A stretch of DNA of 64,000 bases from the NCBI GenBank assembly GCA_947493695.1, contig CANLSF010000001.1:1178001-1242000 (forward strand), given 5' to 3'. Under the pieces are notes generated by a model. It searched no databases and was not told where the DNA came from. It saw nothing but the letters and a program-made list of their open reading frames with translations. Within the stretch, counting starts at the first letter, position 1. Every line of letters begins with the position of its first letter. This document shows positions 16,106-24,603 of the stretch, in pieces. This DNA is from an uncultured Kiloniellaceae bacterium (GTDB taxonomy: Bacteria > Pseudomonadota > Alphaproteobacteria > Kiloniellales > Kiloniellaceae). Made by a program: the position numbers and the translations under genes.

Positions 16106-16896
16106 GCAATCACGATCAGCCACTGGAACAGCCTTTGCTACGGGTCACCGATCTGGCCAAGAGCTATGGCGGTCATGCCGCCTGCCGCGAGGTATCCTTC
16201 GATCTCTGGCCCGGCGAAATTCTGGCCGTGGTCGGAGAATCCGGATCAGGAAAGACCACGCTGCTGAAGTGCATCTCCGCGCAGCTTGCCTGTGACGATG
16301 GCCGCATTGAATACCTTATGCGTGACGGCGTGATGCGCGACATTCACAGCCTTAGCGAGGCCGAGCGGCGGTTTCTGATGCGCACGGACTGGGGCTTCGT
16401 GCACCAGAACCCCCGTGAAGGACTGCGCATGCGGGTGAGTGCGGGCGCCAACATTGCGGAACGCATGATCGCGGTGGGGGCGCGCAACTACGGCAAGATC
16501 CGCGGCACGGCCGAGGACTGGATGGATCAGGTCGAACTGGATCCGGCCCGCGTGGATCATCAGCCGAACACCTTTTCCGGCGGAATGCAGCAGCGTCTTC
16601 AGATCGCCCGCAATCTGGTCACGCATCCGCGTCTGATGTTCATGGACGAGCCCACGGGCGGACTGGATGTTTCGGTTCAGGCCCGGCTACTGGATCTGCT
16701 GCGGAGCCTGGTGACGAAGATGCAGCTCTCTGCAGTGCTGGTGACACACGATCTTGCTGTGGCGCGTTTGTTGTCGCATCGCATCATGGTCATGCAGGGC
16801 GGCGAGGTCATCGAGACCGGTCTGACGGATCAGGTGCTTGACGATCCTCAACACCCCTACAGTCAGATGCTGGTTTCATCAATCCTGCCGGTTTGA
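16102..16896 (+). CDS. phnK: C-P lyase ABC-type ATPase PhnK
   Basis: A 264-residue ATPase with Walker A GESGSGKTT near residue 42, signature FSGGMQQRLQIARN near 155, Walker B LMFMDEPTGGLD and the switch histidine in VTHD. Despite the ABC fold there is no cognate permease; in the known system PhnK binds the PhnGHIJ core and couples ATP hydrolysis to opening of the complex. The long insertion after Walker A (MRDGVMRDIHSLSEAERRF) is a PhnK trait. A 49-base gap separates it from phnL, the widest in this operon up to that point. Confidence 0.93.
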   Translation: MSNHDQPLEQPLLRVTDLAKSYGGHAACREVSFDLWPGEILAVVGESGSGKTTLLKCISAQLACDDGRIEYLMRDGVMRDIHSLSEAERRFLMRTDWGFVHQNPREGLRMRVSAGANIAERMIAVGARNYGKIRGTAEDWMDQVELDPARVDHQPNTFSGGMQQRLQIARNLVTHPRLMFMDEPTGGLDVSVQARLLDLLRSLVTKMQLSAVLVTHDLAVARLLSHRIMVMQGGEVIETGLTDQVLDDPQHPYSQMLVSSILPV

Positions 16897-16945
16897 TGAA
16901 CCCCGGAAAAGATAACTTGGCGATAGAAAAAAGGCGGCGCCCGAA

Positions 16946-17725
16946 ATGACCGAGAACATGACCAGTTCAGACCTGGCGACCCAGATGATACAGGTGCGCA
17001 ATCTTCACAAAAGCTTCACGCTGCATACGCAGGGAGGCATCGAACTTAGTGTTCTCTCCTCGACTGATTTGTCGGTTTCCACGGGTGAGTGCGTTGCGCT
17101 GATGGGGCCGTCCGGCGCGGGTAAATCGACGGTTCTGCGCTGTCTCTACGGAAACTATCTACCGCAGGCCGGTGCGATCCTCATCCGGCACAAGGGGCAT
17201 ATGATTAACCTTGTAGGCGCTGAGCCGCGCAATGTGCTGGCGATCCGCCGAGAAACTCTTGGGTACGTGAGCCAGTTTTTGCGGGTCATTCCCAGAATTC
17301 CGGCTATTGATCTGATCTGCGAGCCTCTGGTAACGCTCGGTATCGATCCGAAAGCCGCGCGCGAGAAGGCTGCGGAGCTTTTGACCCGCCTGCGGATTCC
17401 CGAGCGGCACTGGGCACTGGCGCCGGCGACATTTTCCGGGGGCGAACAGCAAAGGATCAACATTGCGCGGACGATGGTGGTAGACTACCCCGTGCTGCTC
17501 CTGGATGAGCCGACCGCGTCCCTTGATGCCGAGAACCGTCACACTGTGATTGATCTGATACTGGAGGCCCGCGACCGCGGCGCTGCTATCGTTGGTATTT
17601 TCCACGATGAGGAAGTGCGCGATGCGGTCTGCAGCGCACAGCATCACGTTGCTGTGCCTTCGGCGCAGGATGGAACTCAGATGAACGAAATGAACAGTGG
17701 CGACAAACAGGACCTTGCAGGATGA
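16946..17725 (+). CDS. phnL: C-P lyase ABC-type ATPase PhnL
   Basis: A 259-residue ATPase: Walker A GPSGAGKSTVLRC near residue 55, signature FSGGEQQRINIAR, Walker B VLLLDEPTASLD and FHDEEV in place of the usual switch-histidine segment. PhnL forms an ABC dimer with PhnK on the core complex. The N-terminus has a 10-residue extension relative to many homologues and the C-terminus ends in a polar tail (MNEMNSGDKQDLAG). The TGA overlaps the phnM ATG. Confidence 0.92.
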   Translation: MTENMTSSDLATQMIQVRNLHKSFTLHTQGGIELSVLSSTDLSVSTGECVALMGPSGAGKSTVLRCLYGNYLPQAGAILIRHKGHMINLVGAEPRNVLAIRRETLGYVSQFLRVIPRIPAIDLICEPLVTLGIDPKAAREKAAELLTRLRIPERHWALAPATFSGGEQQRINIARTMVVDYPVLLLDEPTASLDAENRHTVIDLILEARDRGAAIVGIFHDEEVRDAVCSAQHHVAVPSAQDGTQMNEMNSGDKQDLAG

Positions 17726-18864
17726 CAATGGAAACGGTTTTTACGAACGCCAAGATCGTCACGGCGGATGACGTTGTTGAAGGCACGGTGACGCTCGAAG
17801 GCGGACGTATCAAGACGGTCGAATCAGGTGTCAGCCAACTGTCGTCCGCGATAGATATGGAAGGGGATTATCTCGTCCCCGGCCTGATCGAAGTTCACAC
17901 CGATAATCTGGAAGGCCATGTCTGTCCGCGACCGGGAGTCGTCTGGCCGATGCTGCCTGCACTCTTTACTCACGATTCTGTGCTGGCTGCCGCCGGTATC
18001 ACGACGGTGTTCGATGCTCTGCGCATCGGTGACCGTTCATCGGACATTGCGATGGAAGAAACCGTGTTGGCGGCCATTGATGGGATAGAGCAGGCACAGG
18101 ACCATGGTTTGTTGCGCAGCGAGCATTACATTCACCTGCGCTGTGAGCTGGCGACGGAGAACGTGCTCGACAACTTTAACAACATCAAGGATGCACCTTC
18201 GCTGAAACTGGTCTCCCTGATGGATCACACGCCGGGGCAACGTCAGTTTGTGGACCTGGAGCAATTCAAGATCTACTACGGCGGCAAGTACAAGATGAAC
18301 GATGCGGAGCTGGAAGCTTTCATCGACAGCCAGACGCAGGAACATCTGAAGTACGCCGATAAGAACAGGTTGGCCTTGTCGGGGATCTGCAATGATCAGA
18401 AAATCCCCATGGCCAGTCACGACGATGCGACCGAAGATCATGTTGAAGAAGCGGTTTCGCTCGGCATCACGATTTCAGAGTTCCCCACAACGCTCGAAGC
18501 CGCGAGGGCTGCCTGCGGACGTGGTATGGCCACGGTAGCCGGCGCGCCCAATGTGGTGCGCGGGCGATCGCACTCGGGAAATGTGTCCGCGTCGGAGCTG
18601 GCTTCGAAGGGTTTGTTGAACAGCCTCTCATCCGACTACGCGCCGATCAGTCTCTTGCATGGCGCATTCGTTTTACACCGGCGCGTCGGACTGACCTTAC
18701 CCGATGCCATGGCAATCGTATCCAAGAACCCGGCCCGCATGGTCGAGCTGGATGACCGGGGAGAAATCGCGCCCGGCCTGCGTGCCGATCTGGTGCGGGT
18801 CAGCGATCATCAGGACATGCCCGTGGTGCGTTGTGTCTGGCGCGAGGGTATCCGAGTGGTCTAA
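17722..18864 (+). CDS. phnM: Alpha-D-ribose 1-methylphosphonate 5-triphosphate diphosphatase PhnM
   Basis: A 380-residue amidohydrolase-fold enzyme that removes pyrophosphate from the ribose triphosphate intermediate before PhnJ acts. It shows the metal site EVHTDNLEGH near residue 56, LMDHTPGQRQF near 172, ASHDDATEDH near 232 and SSDYAPISLLHG near 308, all family hallmarks. It overlaps phnL by four bases. A 46-base gap to the next gene may contain a separate ribosome-binding site but no promoter I can see. Confidence 0.94.
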   Translation: MTMETVFTNAKIVTADDVVEGTVTLEGGRIKTVESGVSQLSSAIDMEGDYLVPGLIEVHTDNLEGHVCPRPGVVWPMLPALFTHDSVLAAAGITTVFDALRIGDRSSDIAMEETVLAAIDGIEQAQDHGLLRSEHYIHLRCELATENVLDNFNNIKDAPSLKLVSLMDHTPGQRQFVDLEQFKIYYGGKYKMNDAELEAFIDSQTQEHLKYADKNRLALSGICNDQKIPMASHDDATEDHVEEAVSLGITISEFPTTLEAARAACGRGMATVAGAPNVVRGRSHSGNVSASELASKGLLNSLSSDYAPISLLHGAFVLHRRVGLTLPDAMAIVSKNPARMVELDDRGEIAPGLRADLVRVSDHQDMPVVRCVWREGIRVV

Positions 18865-18910
18865 GTTTGGTAACCGCTGAAAACAGAGGTAAATCGGGGA
18901 AGTGCGTGTG

Positions 18911-19474
18911 ATGGAAAAGCCTTTCGACTTGATGCGCGATATCTATGAGAACGGCGGTGGTCAGCTCTACGACGCAGAGGCGGTAACGCAACTCGAACAC
19001 GCTCTGCAGTCGGCGGCACAGGCGGAGAAATCAGGAGCTTCATCGCATCTGATTGTCGCAGCTTTGCTGCACGACATCGGGCACCTGTTGAGTGGTGATG
19101 AAAAGGGCGCCGCGGAACGGGGTGAAGATGCGCGTCATGAAAGCTGTGGAGCCGCATTTCTGAGCCGCTGGTTCAAGGATGAGGTGGTCGACGCCATCCG
19201 CCACCACGTTGCCGCAAAACGCTATCTTGTCGCAACGGAACCAGAGTATGCTGGCATCCTGTCACCCGCCTCGGTTCGGAGTCTTGAGCTGCAAGGCGGT
19301 GCTTTCTCACAAGACGAGGCTGAAACCTGGCGACGGCAGCCGGGCGCCGAAGATGCCGTTAACCTGCGGCGATGGGATGACGCGGCCAAAGACGTCGATG
19401 CAATTGTCCCGGGTTTTGAAGCCTACCGGCAGCACATTGAAAACGTACTGCGGCCCGAATTGAAAGAAGCATGA
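18911..19474 (+). CDS. PhnZ-like HD-domain protein (putative diiron oxygenase) of the C-P lyase operon
   Basis: A 187-residue HD-domain protein. I use the ATG at 18911, about ten bases after GGGGA; a GTG at 18902 is too close to that site. From this start the candidate metal ligands are His30, His54-Asp55, His76, His98/99 and Asp156/157. A Tyr20-x-x-Glu23 pair and Lys103 (AAKRYL) match, at nearly constant offset, the Tyr24, Glu27 and Lys108 that I recall for PhnZ, the mixed-valent diiron oxygenase that cleaves C-P bonds of 1-hydroxyphosphonates. The family is common next to C-P lyase genes. Function here could be oxidative C-P cleavage or simple phosphohydrolysis; the ligands favour the former. 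No 2-oxoglutarate partner of PhnY* type lies in this operon. Confidence 0.75.
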   Translation: MEKPFDLMRDIYENGGGQLYDAEAVTQLEHALQSAAQAEKSGASSHLIVAALLHDIGHLLSGDEKGAAERGEDARHESCGAAFLSRWFKDEVVDAIRHHVAAKRYLVATEPEYAGILSPASVRSLELQGGAFSQDEAETWRRQPGAEDAVNLRRWDDAAKDVDAIVPGFEAYRQHIENVLRPELKEA

Positions 19475-19475
19475 A

Positions 19476-20171
19476 GTGACCCAGCGTTACGCGATCTATT
19501 TCACTCCGGAGCGTTCCAGCGACCTGGCGCGGTTTTCCAATGCCTGGATCAATGATGAGCCCGGTGCGTCCGTATTCGGTGACGAGGTGCCATGGTCGGG
19601 GTTGATCGATCCGGACTACCGGCGTTCGATCACATCGGCGCCGCGCTTGTATGGTTTTCACGCCACTCTGAAGCCGCCATTTTTCCTGGCGCAAGGTAAG
19701 TCACTGGCAGATCTGGAGACGGCGGTTGCCGACTTCGCGTCCGAGCGCCCGCGTATCCTCCTGCCACAGCTTCAGCTCGACATTCTTGGGGATTTTCTGG
19801 CCCTTCGAACCCATGAGCGGACGCCGGAACTGGATGCTCTTGCCGCTGATGCAGTTTCATCCCTGGATGCCTTTCGCAGACCAGCCTCGGACGAGGAAGT
19901 GGCATTGCGCCGGGCGGTCGGTCTGACGGAGCGCCAGGACAAACTGCTGACGGATTGGGGTTATCCTTATGTCATGGAGGAATTTCGATTCCACATGACG
20001 CTCAGCACCCGGCTGGATGAGACCGGACAATCCCGGTTGCTGTCGATTTTGAAGCCGATTGTCACGCCGCTGATTGAAAAGCCGATCGTTATCGAGGCCG
20101 TTTCACTGGTTGAGCAGGCCGAGCCCGGTGCGCGCTTTACCGAGCGGGGACGCTTTCCCTTGCTTGGCTGA
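19476..20171 (+). CDS. DUF1045 phosphonate-operon protein, 2H phosphoesterase-like
   Basis: A 231-residue protein with a GTG start one base after the preceding stop. Two HxT motifs, FHATLKPPF near residue 52 and FHMTLSTRL near 172, define the two-histidine phosphoesterase superfamily, whose members open cyclic phosphodiesters. That fits processing of the cyclic 1,2-phosphate of ribose produced by PhnJ, a step done by PhnP in Escherichia coli; no phnP is visible here. The role is inference. Its last 35 bases overlap the end of the convergent phnN gene. Confidence 0.8.
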   Translation: MTQRYAIYFTPERSSDLARFSNAWINDEPGASVFGDEVPWSGLIDPDYRRSITSAPRLYGFHATLKPPFFLAQGKSLADLETAVADFASERPRILLPQLQLDILGDFLALRTHERTPELDALAADAVSSLDAFRRPASDEEVALRRAVGLTERQDKLLTDWGYPYVMEEFRFHMTLSTRLDETGQSRLLSILKPIVTPLIEKPIVIEAVSLVEQAEPGARFTERGRFPLLG

Positions 20172-20730
20172 GCCCTTTCAGCAAAGCGACGAACTTATCG
20201 ACTGCAGTCACCAGACTTGCGTCGTTCTGCAGTCGTTCCACATCCGGACCATCGATCTGAAAAGCAGCTGCGCGTTCCAGTCGTGCCTCGATTTCCAGTT
20301 CCGATTCACGCTCTCTCCCCAACAAGCGCGCGCGAAGGACTGGACGCGGCACCTCGATGGAAACAATCCTTGCGGGTTGCAGGCGCTGCCGGACTTCGGG
20401 AATAACACCGCGTGAGACATTCACCACCACGTGGCGTCCTTCTGCCAGATGCCCTTCGATGACGCGGGGTATGCCGTACCAGAGCCCGTGCGCATACCAG
20501 AAAAGGCTGTAAGCGCCCTGACCCTTGCGGTCTTTAAATGTTTCCAGCGAGAGTGCCCGATAGGGTTCATGTCCAAGCGCTGCGGGGCGGGTAATGTCCC
20601 GGCGGGGAAAGAAGAAGCCGTCGTTGCCTTCCAGCGCCGCTTCCGCACCGCCGAGGATACTATCCTTGCCGGACCCGGAAGGCCCTACGACCAGGACAAT
20701 TGTGCCGCGTGGCGTTTGCTCCAGGGTCAC
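20137..20730 (-). CDS. phnN: Ribose 1,5-bisphosphate phosphokinase PhnN
   Basis: A 197-residue P-loop kinase with Walker [14 protein letters not shown] at residues 14-26 and the guanylate-kinase-like [14 protein letters not shown] segment. It converts ribose 1,5-bisphosphate, the sugar left after C-P lyase and cyclic phosphate opening, into PRPP. The GTG start overlaps the phnE TGA, so it is the last gene of the phnCDE transport operon. Its 3' end runs 35 bases into the oppositely transcribed DUF1045 gene. Confidence 0.93.
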   Translation of the reverse strand: MTLEQTPRGTIVLVVGPSGSGKDSILGGAEAALEGNDGFFFPRRDITRPAALGHEPYRALSLETFKDRKGQGAYSLFWYAHGLWYGIPRVIEGHLAEGRHVVVNVSRGVIPEVRQRLQPARIVSIEVPRPVLRARLLGRERESELEIEARLERAAAFQIDGPDVERLQNDASLVTAVDKFVALLKGLSQARESVPAR

Positions 20731-21575
20731 AGAACCATCTTGCGCAGACGTTGTGAGATCAGATCCAGCACGGTCACCGTGGCAATAATGATAAGAATAA
20801 CGGCTGCGGTTTCAGCGTAATAGAATCCGCGAATGTACTCCCAAAGAACGACGCCGATGCCGCCCGCGCCGACAATACCAAGAACCGTAGCGGACCGCAC
20901 GTTGGATTCGAAGCGATAGAGGGAATAGGAGATCCAAAGAGGCATGACCTGAGGGATCACACCAAAGATCACTTCCTGAACCTTTCCGGCGCCGGTCGCG
21001 CGAATTCCCTCGACGGGCCGCGGGTCGATGGCCTCGACCGCTTCGGAGAACAGCTTGGCGAGAATACCCGTGGTGTGAATCCAGAGTGCTAGTACGCCTG
21101 CAAAGGGGCCGAGGCCGACGGCCACGACGAAGAGCATGGCGAAGACCATTTCGTTGATGGCGCGAGCCGCGTCCATCAGCCTGCGCATGGGCTGGACGAT
21201 CCACCAGGGCGCGACGTTTTCGGCAGAGAGGACACCACAGGGGATCGCGCAGATGACCGACAGCACCGTCCCCCAAACGGCAATCTGCACCGTGATGATC
21301 ATCTGTTCCAGAAAGGTTGGCCATTCGTGGAAGTTGGGCGGAAAGAAGCCGGTTGCGAATTCGCGCATATTGTCGGCGTAGATGAAGAGATCCAGGGGGC
21401 GCATTTCGGCGCCTTCCCATGACCACATCATGACCAGGAAAAACAATCCCCAACCCACAAGACTGGTGACGCTGCGTTTAAGGTCGCGCTTGGGAAGTTC
21501 CAGGCTTCCGTTTTGTAGCCGGGTGCTGCCGGGTCTGTCGCCGCGGGCGCTGTTGTAGTGTGTAAGTTCTGCCAT
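20727..21575 (-). CDS. phnE: Phosphonate ABC transporter permease PhnE
   Basis: A 282-residue inner-membrane permease with about six hydrophobic segments (for example residues 37-52, 92-116, 142-165 and the C-terminal [17 protein letters not shown]). The cytoplasmic EAA-type loop is [21 protein letters not shown]. It pairs with the PhnC ATPase and PhnD binding protein. A single phnE is present, although many clusters carry two. It is separated from phnD by 171 bases that contain a strong hairpin. Confidence 0.93.
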   Translation of the reverse strand: MAELTHYNSARGDRPGSTRLQNGSLELPKRDLKRSVTSLVGWGLFFLVMMWSWEGAEMRPLDLFIYADNMREFATGFFPPNFHEWPTFLEQMIITVQIAVWGTVLSVICAIPCGVLSAENVAPWWIVQPMRRLMDAARAINEMVFAMLFVVAVGLGPFAGVLALWIHTTGILAKLFSEAVEAIDPRPVEGIRATGAGKVQEVIFGVIPQVMPLWISYSLYRFESNVRSATVLGIVGAGGIGVVLWEYIRGFYYAETAAVILIIIATVTVLDLISQRLRKMVL

Positions 21576-21697
21576 GGTGAAGACCCGAATGTTAGAGATT
21601 GCTGAGGTTCAGGACTCACAAACGGTGGCAAATGTTATGCCGCGCTTATGAGTGCTCAACCCAGTCTGTTGGATCGTAAGGATAGCCGGATAGAGAA

Positions 21698-21726
21698 ACG
21701 GTGGCGCCCCGGCGGAGCGCCACCGT
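21698..21726 (-). terminator. Intercistronic hairpin between phnD and phnE
   Basis: A perfect 10-base GC-rich stem (ACGGTGGCGC/GCGCCACCGT) with a 9-base loop lies 20 bases past the phnD stop. On the minus strand it is followed by TTCTCTATCC rather than a clean U-run. It may partly terminate or protect the phnD transcript, giving more binding protein than permease. Confidence 0.55.
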
Positions 21727-21746
21727 CCGATATTGCGGTCGCGGCC

Positions 21747-22745
21747 TTAGTTGTTGGCCAGGACTTTCAGGGTTGCCAGCTTTTCGTCGATGCCGTCGAT
21801 CTTTGCGGTCTTCTCGCCTGCGTCCATCCGTTCGTCGCCCTGCAACTTGACCTTGTCGCGAAAGAGCTGCAGCTGACGGATCGGGTAGAGCTGGGCATTG
21901 GAAGAATCGCGGAAAGGCGCCCAGTCGAGATCGGCGAGGATCTTTTTCTCGTTCTCGATGTCCGTGCCCAGGCGGCCGTAGCCCAGGAAGAAGGCTTTGA
22001 GCTGTGCCTTGGTCTCGTCGGAGAGGTTCTTACGATAGACGATCGGATCGGCCGGGATCAGCGGAGATTGCCAGATCACCTTGATGTTCTCGAAGGCCTT
22101 TGGATTGTTCTTCTCGATCCGGGCGAGGCTCTCGGTGTTGTTGGTGGCGAAGTCGACCTGCTTGTTGGCGACGGCCAGAGCATTGGTTTCGTGGTTGGCG
22201 CTGCGCACGGTCTTGTAGCAGTTCTTCGGATCGACATTGTTCTGGGCGAAGACATAGTAGCTTGGCACCAGGAAGCCGGAAGTGGAGTTCGGATCTCCGT
22301 TGCCGAAGGCCAGATCGCCCTTACAGCCCAGGACGTCGTCCAGTTTCTCGAGCTTGCTGTCTTTGTGGGCAAGCAGCAGCGACCAGTAGCCGGGGTTTCC
22401 GGTCACGTCGACCGTCTGCACGAAAACTTCGCCGCCGGCGCGGTCGACGGCTTCCATGGCGGATTTGTTGCCGAACCAGGCGACGTCGACCTTGTCGAAG
22501 CGCATGCCTTCGATGACACCGGCATAGTCAGGTGCGAAGAAAGCCTTCACCTTCATGCCGAGTTTCTTTTCCATATCGGCGAGGAACGGGTCCCAGACCG
22601 TTTTCAGGTTCTGGGAGGATTCGGTCGAGATGATACCGAAGTTCAGCGTTTCGAGCTTTTCTGCAGCAGCGGAAGCTGTGAAGGCAAAGCTTGTGGTCAG
22701 GGCGGTTGCTGCAAGCGCTGCAGCACCGGCGAGTTTCATGAACAT
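21747..22745 (-). CDS. phnD: Phosphonate-binding periplasmic protein PhnD
   Basis: A 332-residue substrate-binding protein. A signal peptide covers about residues 1-28 (LAGAAALAATALTTSFAFTASAAA, written here in family context). The mature protein starts EKLETLNFGIISTESSQNL, the conserved PhnD first strand, and has FFAPDYAGVIEGMRFDKVDVAWFG in two parts around 65-90. The start is supported by AAGGAG eight bases upstream. It delivers phosphonates to PhnE; fine specificity among alkyl and aminoalkyl phosphonates cannot be read by eye. Confidence 0.93.
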   Translation of the reverse strand: MFMKLAGAAALAATALTTSFAFTASAAAEKLETLNFGIISTESSQNLKTVWDPFLADMEKKLGMKVKAFFAPDYAGVIEGMRFDKVDVAWFGNKSAMEAVDRAGGEVFVQTVDVTGNPGYWSLLLAHKDSKLEKLDDVLGCKGDLAFGNGDPNSTSGFLVPSYYVFAQNNVDPKNCYKTVRSANHETNALAVANKQVDFATNNTESLARIEKNNPKAFENIKVIWQSPLIPADPIVYRKNLSDETKAQLKAFFLGYGRLGTDIENEKKILADLDWAPFRDSSNAQLYPIRQLQLFRDKVKLQGDERMDAGEKTAKIDGIDEKLATLKVLANN

Positions 22746-22816
22746 GAGGTTCTCCTTGTAAGACAGATTTTTGTCAGTCGTTTGGTGGTTTGCTATTCGA
22801 ATTTTCTGTGCCGTTG

Positions 22817-23680
22817 CTAAGCGGTTGCGGCAATCGGCATCGGTGAAATTTCAGTCCCGTGGATCGCCCCGCTGAGCGTTTCATCCATGACGAGTTCTTC
22901 ACTGTCGGCACCGTAGAGCTCGCGCAGAAAGCTGGGTGTCAGGGCTTCGCTCGGGCCGTCGTAGACGACTTCGCCGGCACGCAGGGCGACTGTGCGCGGG
23001 CAGTAGCGCATGGCGTAGGCAACCTGATGCAGGGACACCACGATGGTGATGCCGTCCTCGCGGTTGATGCGTGCCATGTTTTCCATCACCCGCCGGGCCG
23101 ATTCCGGATCGAGTGAGGCAATCGGCTCGTCAGCAAGCAGAACTTCGGCGCCTTGCATCAACGCCCGTGCAATGGCGGCACGCTGCTGCTGGCCGCCGGA
23201 AAGGGTGGAGGCACGCTGACCGGCATATTGATCCATGCCGACACGGCGCAGCGCTTCCATGGCCAGCATTTTTTCTTCACGGGTGAAGAGGCCCAGTGTG
23301 CCGCGCCAGGCCGGGATACGGCCCAATACGCCAAGCACGACGTTGGTCAGCAGTGAAAGCCGGTTGACCAGATTGAACTGCTGGAAAATCACGCCGATCC
23401 GGGCACGCAGACGGCGAATGTTTCTATTGATCTGTCCGCTGTCCTGAACCGAAGCGCCCAGAACCTGAATGCGTCCGTCGTTACCCGGTTGATTGGCGAC
23501 TGCGGATCTATCACCGCGCTCCAAACCGGAGATTAAACGTATTAAAGTCGATTTCCCCGATCCGGAAGCTCCGATCAGCGCAACCATCTCGCCTTGCTCA
23601 ACTGCCAGCGAGACATTGTTCAGCGCCCGATGCTTCCTAAAGGTTTTCGACAGCCCATTGACCTCAATGGCTGATCCCAT
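22817..23680 (-). CDS. phnC: Phosphonate ABC transporter ATP-binding protein PhnC
   Basis: A 287-residue ATPase, first gene of phnCDE-phnN. Walker A is [12 protein letters not shown] near residue 36, the signature [16 protein letters not shown], Walker [15 protein letters not shown], and the switch histidine lies in [10 protein letters not shown], which is the usual PhnC variation. The ATG at 23680 follows GGGGAG. A good Pho-box-like repeat lies 47 bases upstream, suggesting induction on phosphate starvation. The following phnD begins after 71 bases. Confidence 0.93.
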   Translation of the reverse strand: MGSAIEVNGLSKTFRKHRALNNVSLAVEQGEMVALIGASGSGKSTLIRLISGLERGDRSAVANQPGNDGRIQVLGASVQDSGQINRNIRRLRARIGVIFQQFNLVNRLSLLTNVVLGVLGRIPAWRGTLGLFTREEKMLAMEALRRVGMDQYAGQRASTLSGGQQQRAAIARALMQGAEVLLADEPIASLDPESARRVMENMARINREDGITIVVSLHQVAYAMRYCPRTVALRAGEVVYDGPSEALTPSFLRELYGADSEELVMDETLSGAIHGTEISPMPIAATA

Positions 23681-23726
23681 AATCCCACACTCCCCGTTTA
23701 TCTGCGAGTGAGGGTGCCGAAAAGCC

Positions 23727-23744
23727 CTGACGGGGATGTGACGA
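23727..23744 (-). promoter_or_regulatory. Putative Pho box upstream of phnC
   Basis: On the minus strand, TCGTCAC-ATCC-CCGTCAG carries two GTCA cores exactly 11 bases apart, the layout of the PhoB consensus (CTGTCAT-N4-CTGTCAT), 47 bases before the phnC ATG. Confidence 0.5.
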
Positions 23745-23829
23745 AAACTTTTCCGTTTTGTTAAATTTGCCGTGGATAATTCGTGAACTTACACATTATT
23801 TACGCACTGGGTTGAATGCTTTCAGAGCA

Positions 23830-24603
23830 CTAACCGCCATGTTCACGCTTGATAAGTGAACGCACAAATGTGCTGTATTCGTCTTTCATAGGCAGCTCGA
23901 GGTCTTTCACTATTCGGCGCCTGACCGCGGTGGCAGGTTGGCCTGTGATTGGATTGCTTGAGGCTTTTTCATATGTCTCCCAATACAAGCCCATGCCGCG
24001 TTTTTGCCAATTGGGGAGGTCATTGAAGTTGACGCCTGCGGTTTTGAACAAAAACTCGTTTTTCTCGGCAACTGAAAGCCTGCTCAATTTGCTTGTTGCT
24101 GCCCCTGCCGATGCCCCGGCATGCCTGAGAGCCCAGTAGCAGTGGGCGTTCAGGGCATTTCGGTGCGCGTCTTCGTTTCGCCAGCGAAGATAGTCGACCA
24201 CTTTGTCTATATTAGGGAGCTGGCTGATCCGGCAATCGAAAGCGCCAAGGTCTCCAAGCAGCAGGGAGAACTTCGCACTTGCTTCTCCCGCCAACACGGA
24301 ATTCAGTTTTCGTAACTTGCGGTCGAAACTGTATTCGTTACGGTGCAGGACCAGTGAAATTTCGTCACTCTGGGTATAGCCGTAAACCACTTTGAATCCA
24401 CAGGACATTAAGTGCTCGGTCGTTTTCAGCATATGGTTGCGAAAGACAACGTCAAACGGGGCTTCGAACTCGTGCACTTCCTTGGTCAGCCGCGTAAAAC
24501 TGCGACCGTCGATACGTGCAACCATGAAGATGCCCGGCAATACGCAGTGATCATGCGCGGTTTCGTAGACCCGCATGGCGCTATCAAGCTCACTAAATTT
24601 CAT
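23830..24603 (-). CDS. Thg1-like 3'-5' RNA polymerase (tRNA-His guanylyltransferase family)
   Basis: A 257-residue protein with the Thg1 palm-domain motifs. ARIDGRSFTRLT holds metal-binding Asp32. CGFKVVYGYTQSDEISLVL holds Asp80 and Glu81. These are equivalent to Asp29, Asp76 and Glu77 of human Thg1. The RNEDAHRNALNAHCYWAL segment aligns with the HINNLYN region but lacks its exact sequence, as in bacterial Thg1-like proteins. Such enzymes add nucleotides to the 5' end of RNA in the 3'-5' direction and can repair truncated tRNA. It overlaps by 11 bases the end of the upstream kinase gene. The pair is noticeably lower in GC than the phosphonate genes around it, consistent with horizontal transfer. 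Most bacteria lack this family. Confidence 0.88.
   Translation of the reverse strand: MKFSELDSAMRVYETAHDHCVLPGIFMVARIDGRSFTRLTKEVHEFEAPFDVVFRNHMLKTTEHLMSCGFKVVYGYTQSDEISLVLHRNEYSFDRKLRKLNSVLAGEASAKFSLLLGDLGAFDCRISQLPNIDKVVDYLRWRNEDAHRNALNAHCYWALRHAGASAGAATSKLSRLSVAEKNEFLFKTAGVNFNDLPNWQKRGMGLYWETYEKASSNPITGQPATAVRRRIVKDLELPMKDEYSTFVRSLIKREHGG

Noticed and set aside
21648-22820. 390-codon open frame antisense to phnD
   Set aside because: Shadow of phnD; includes the intercistronic hairpin and has no recognisable domain.
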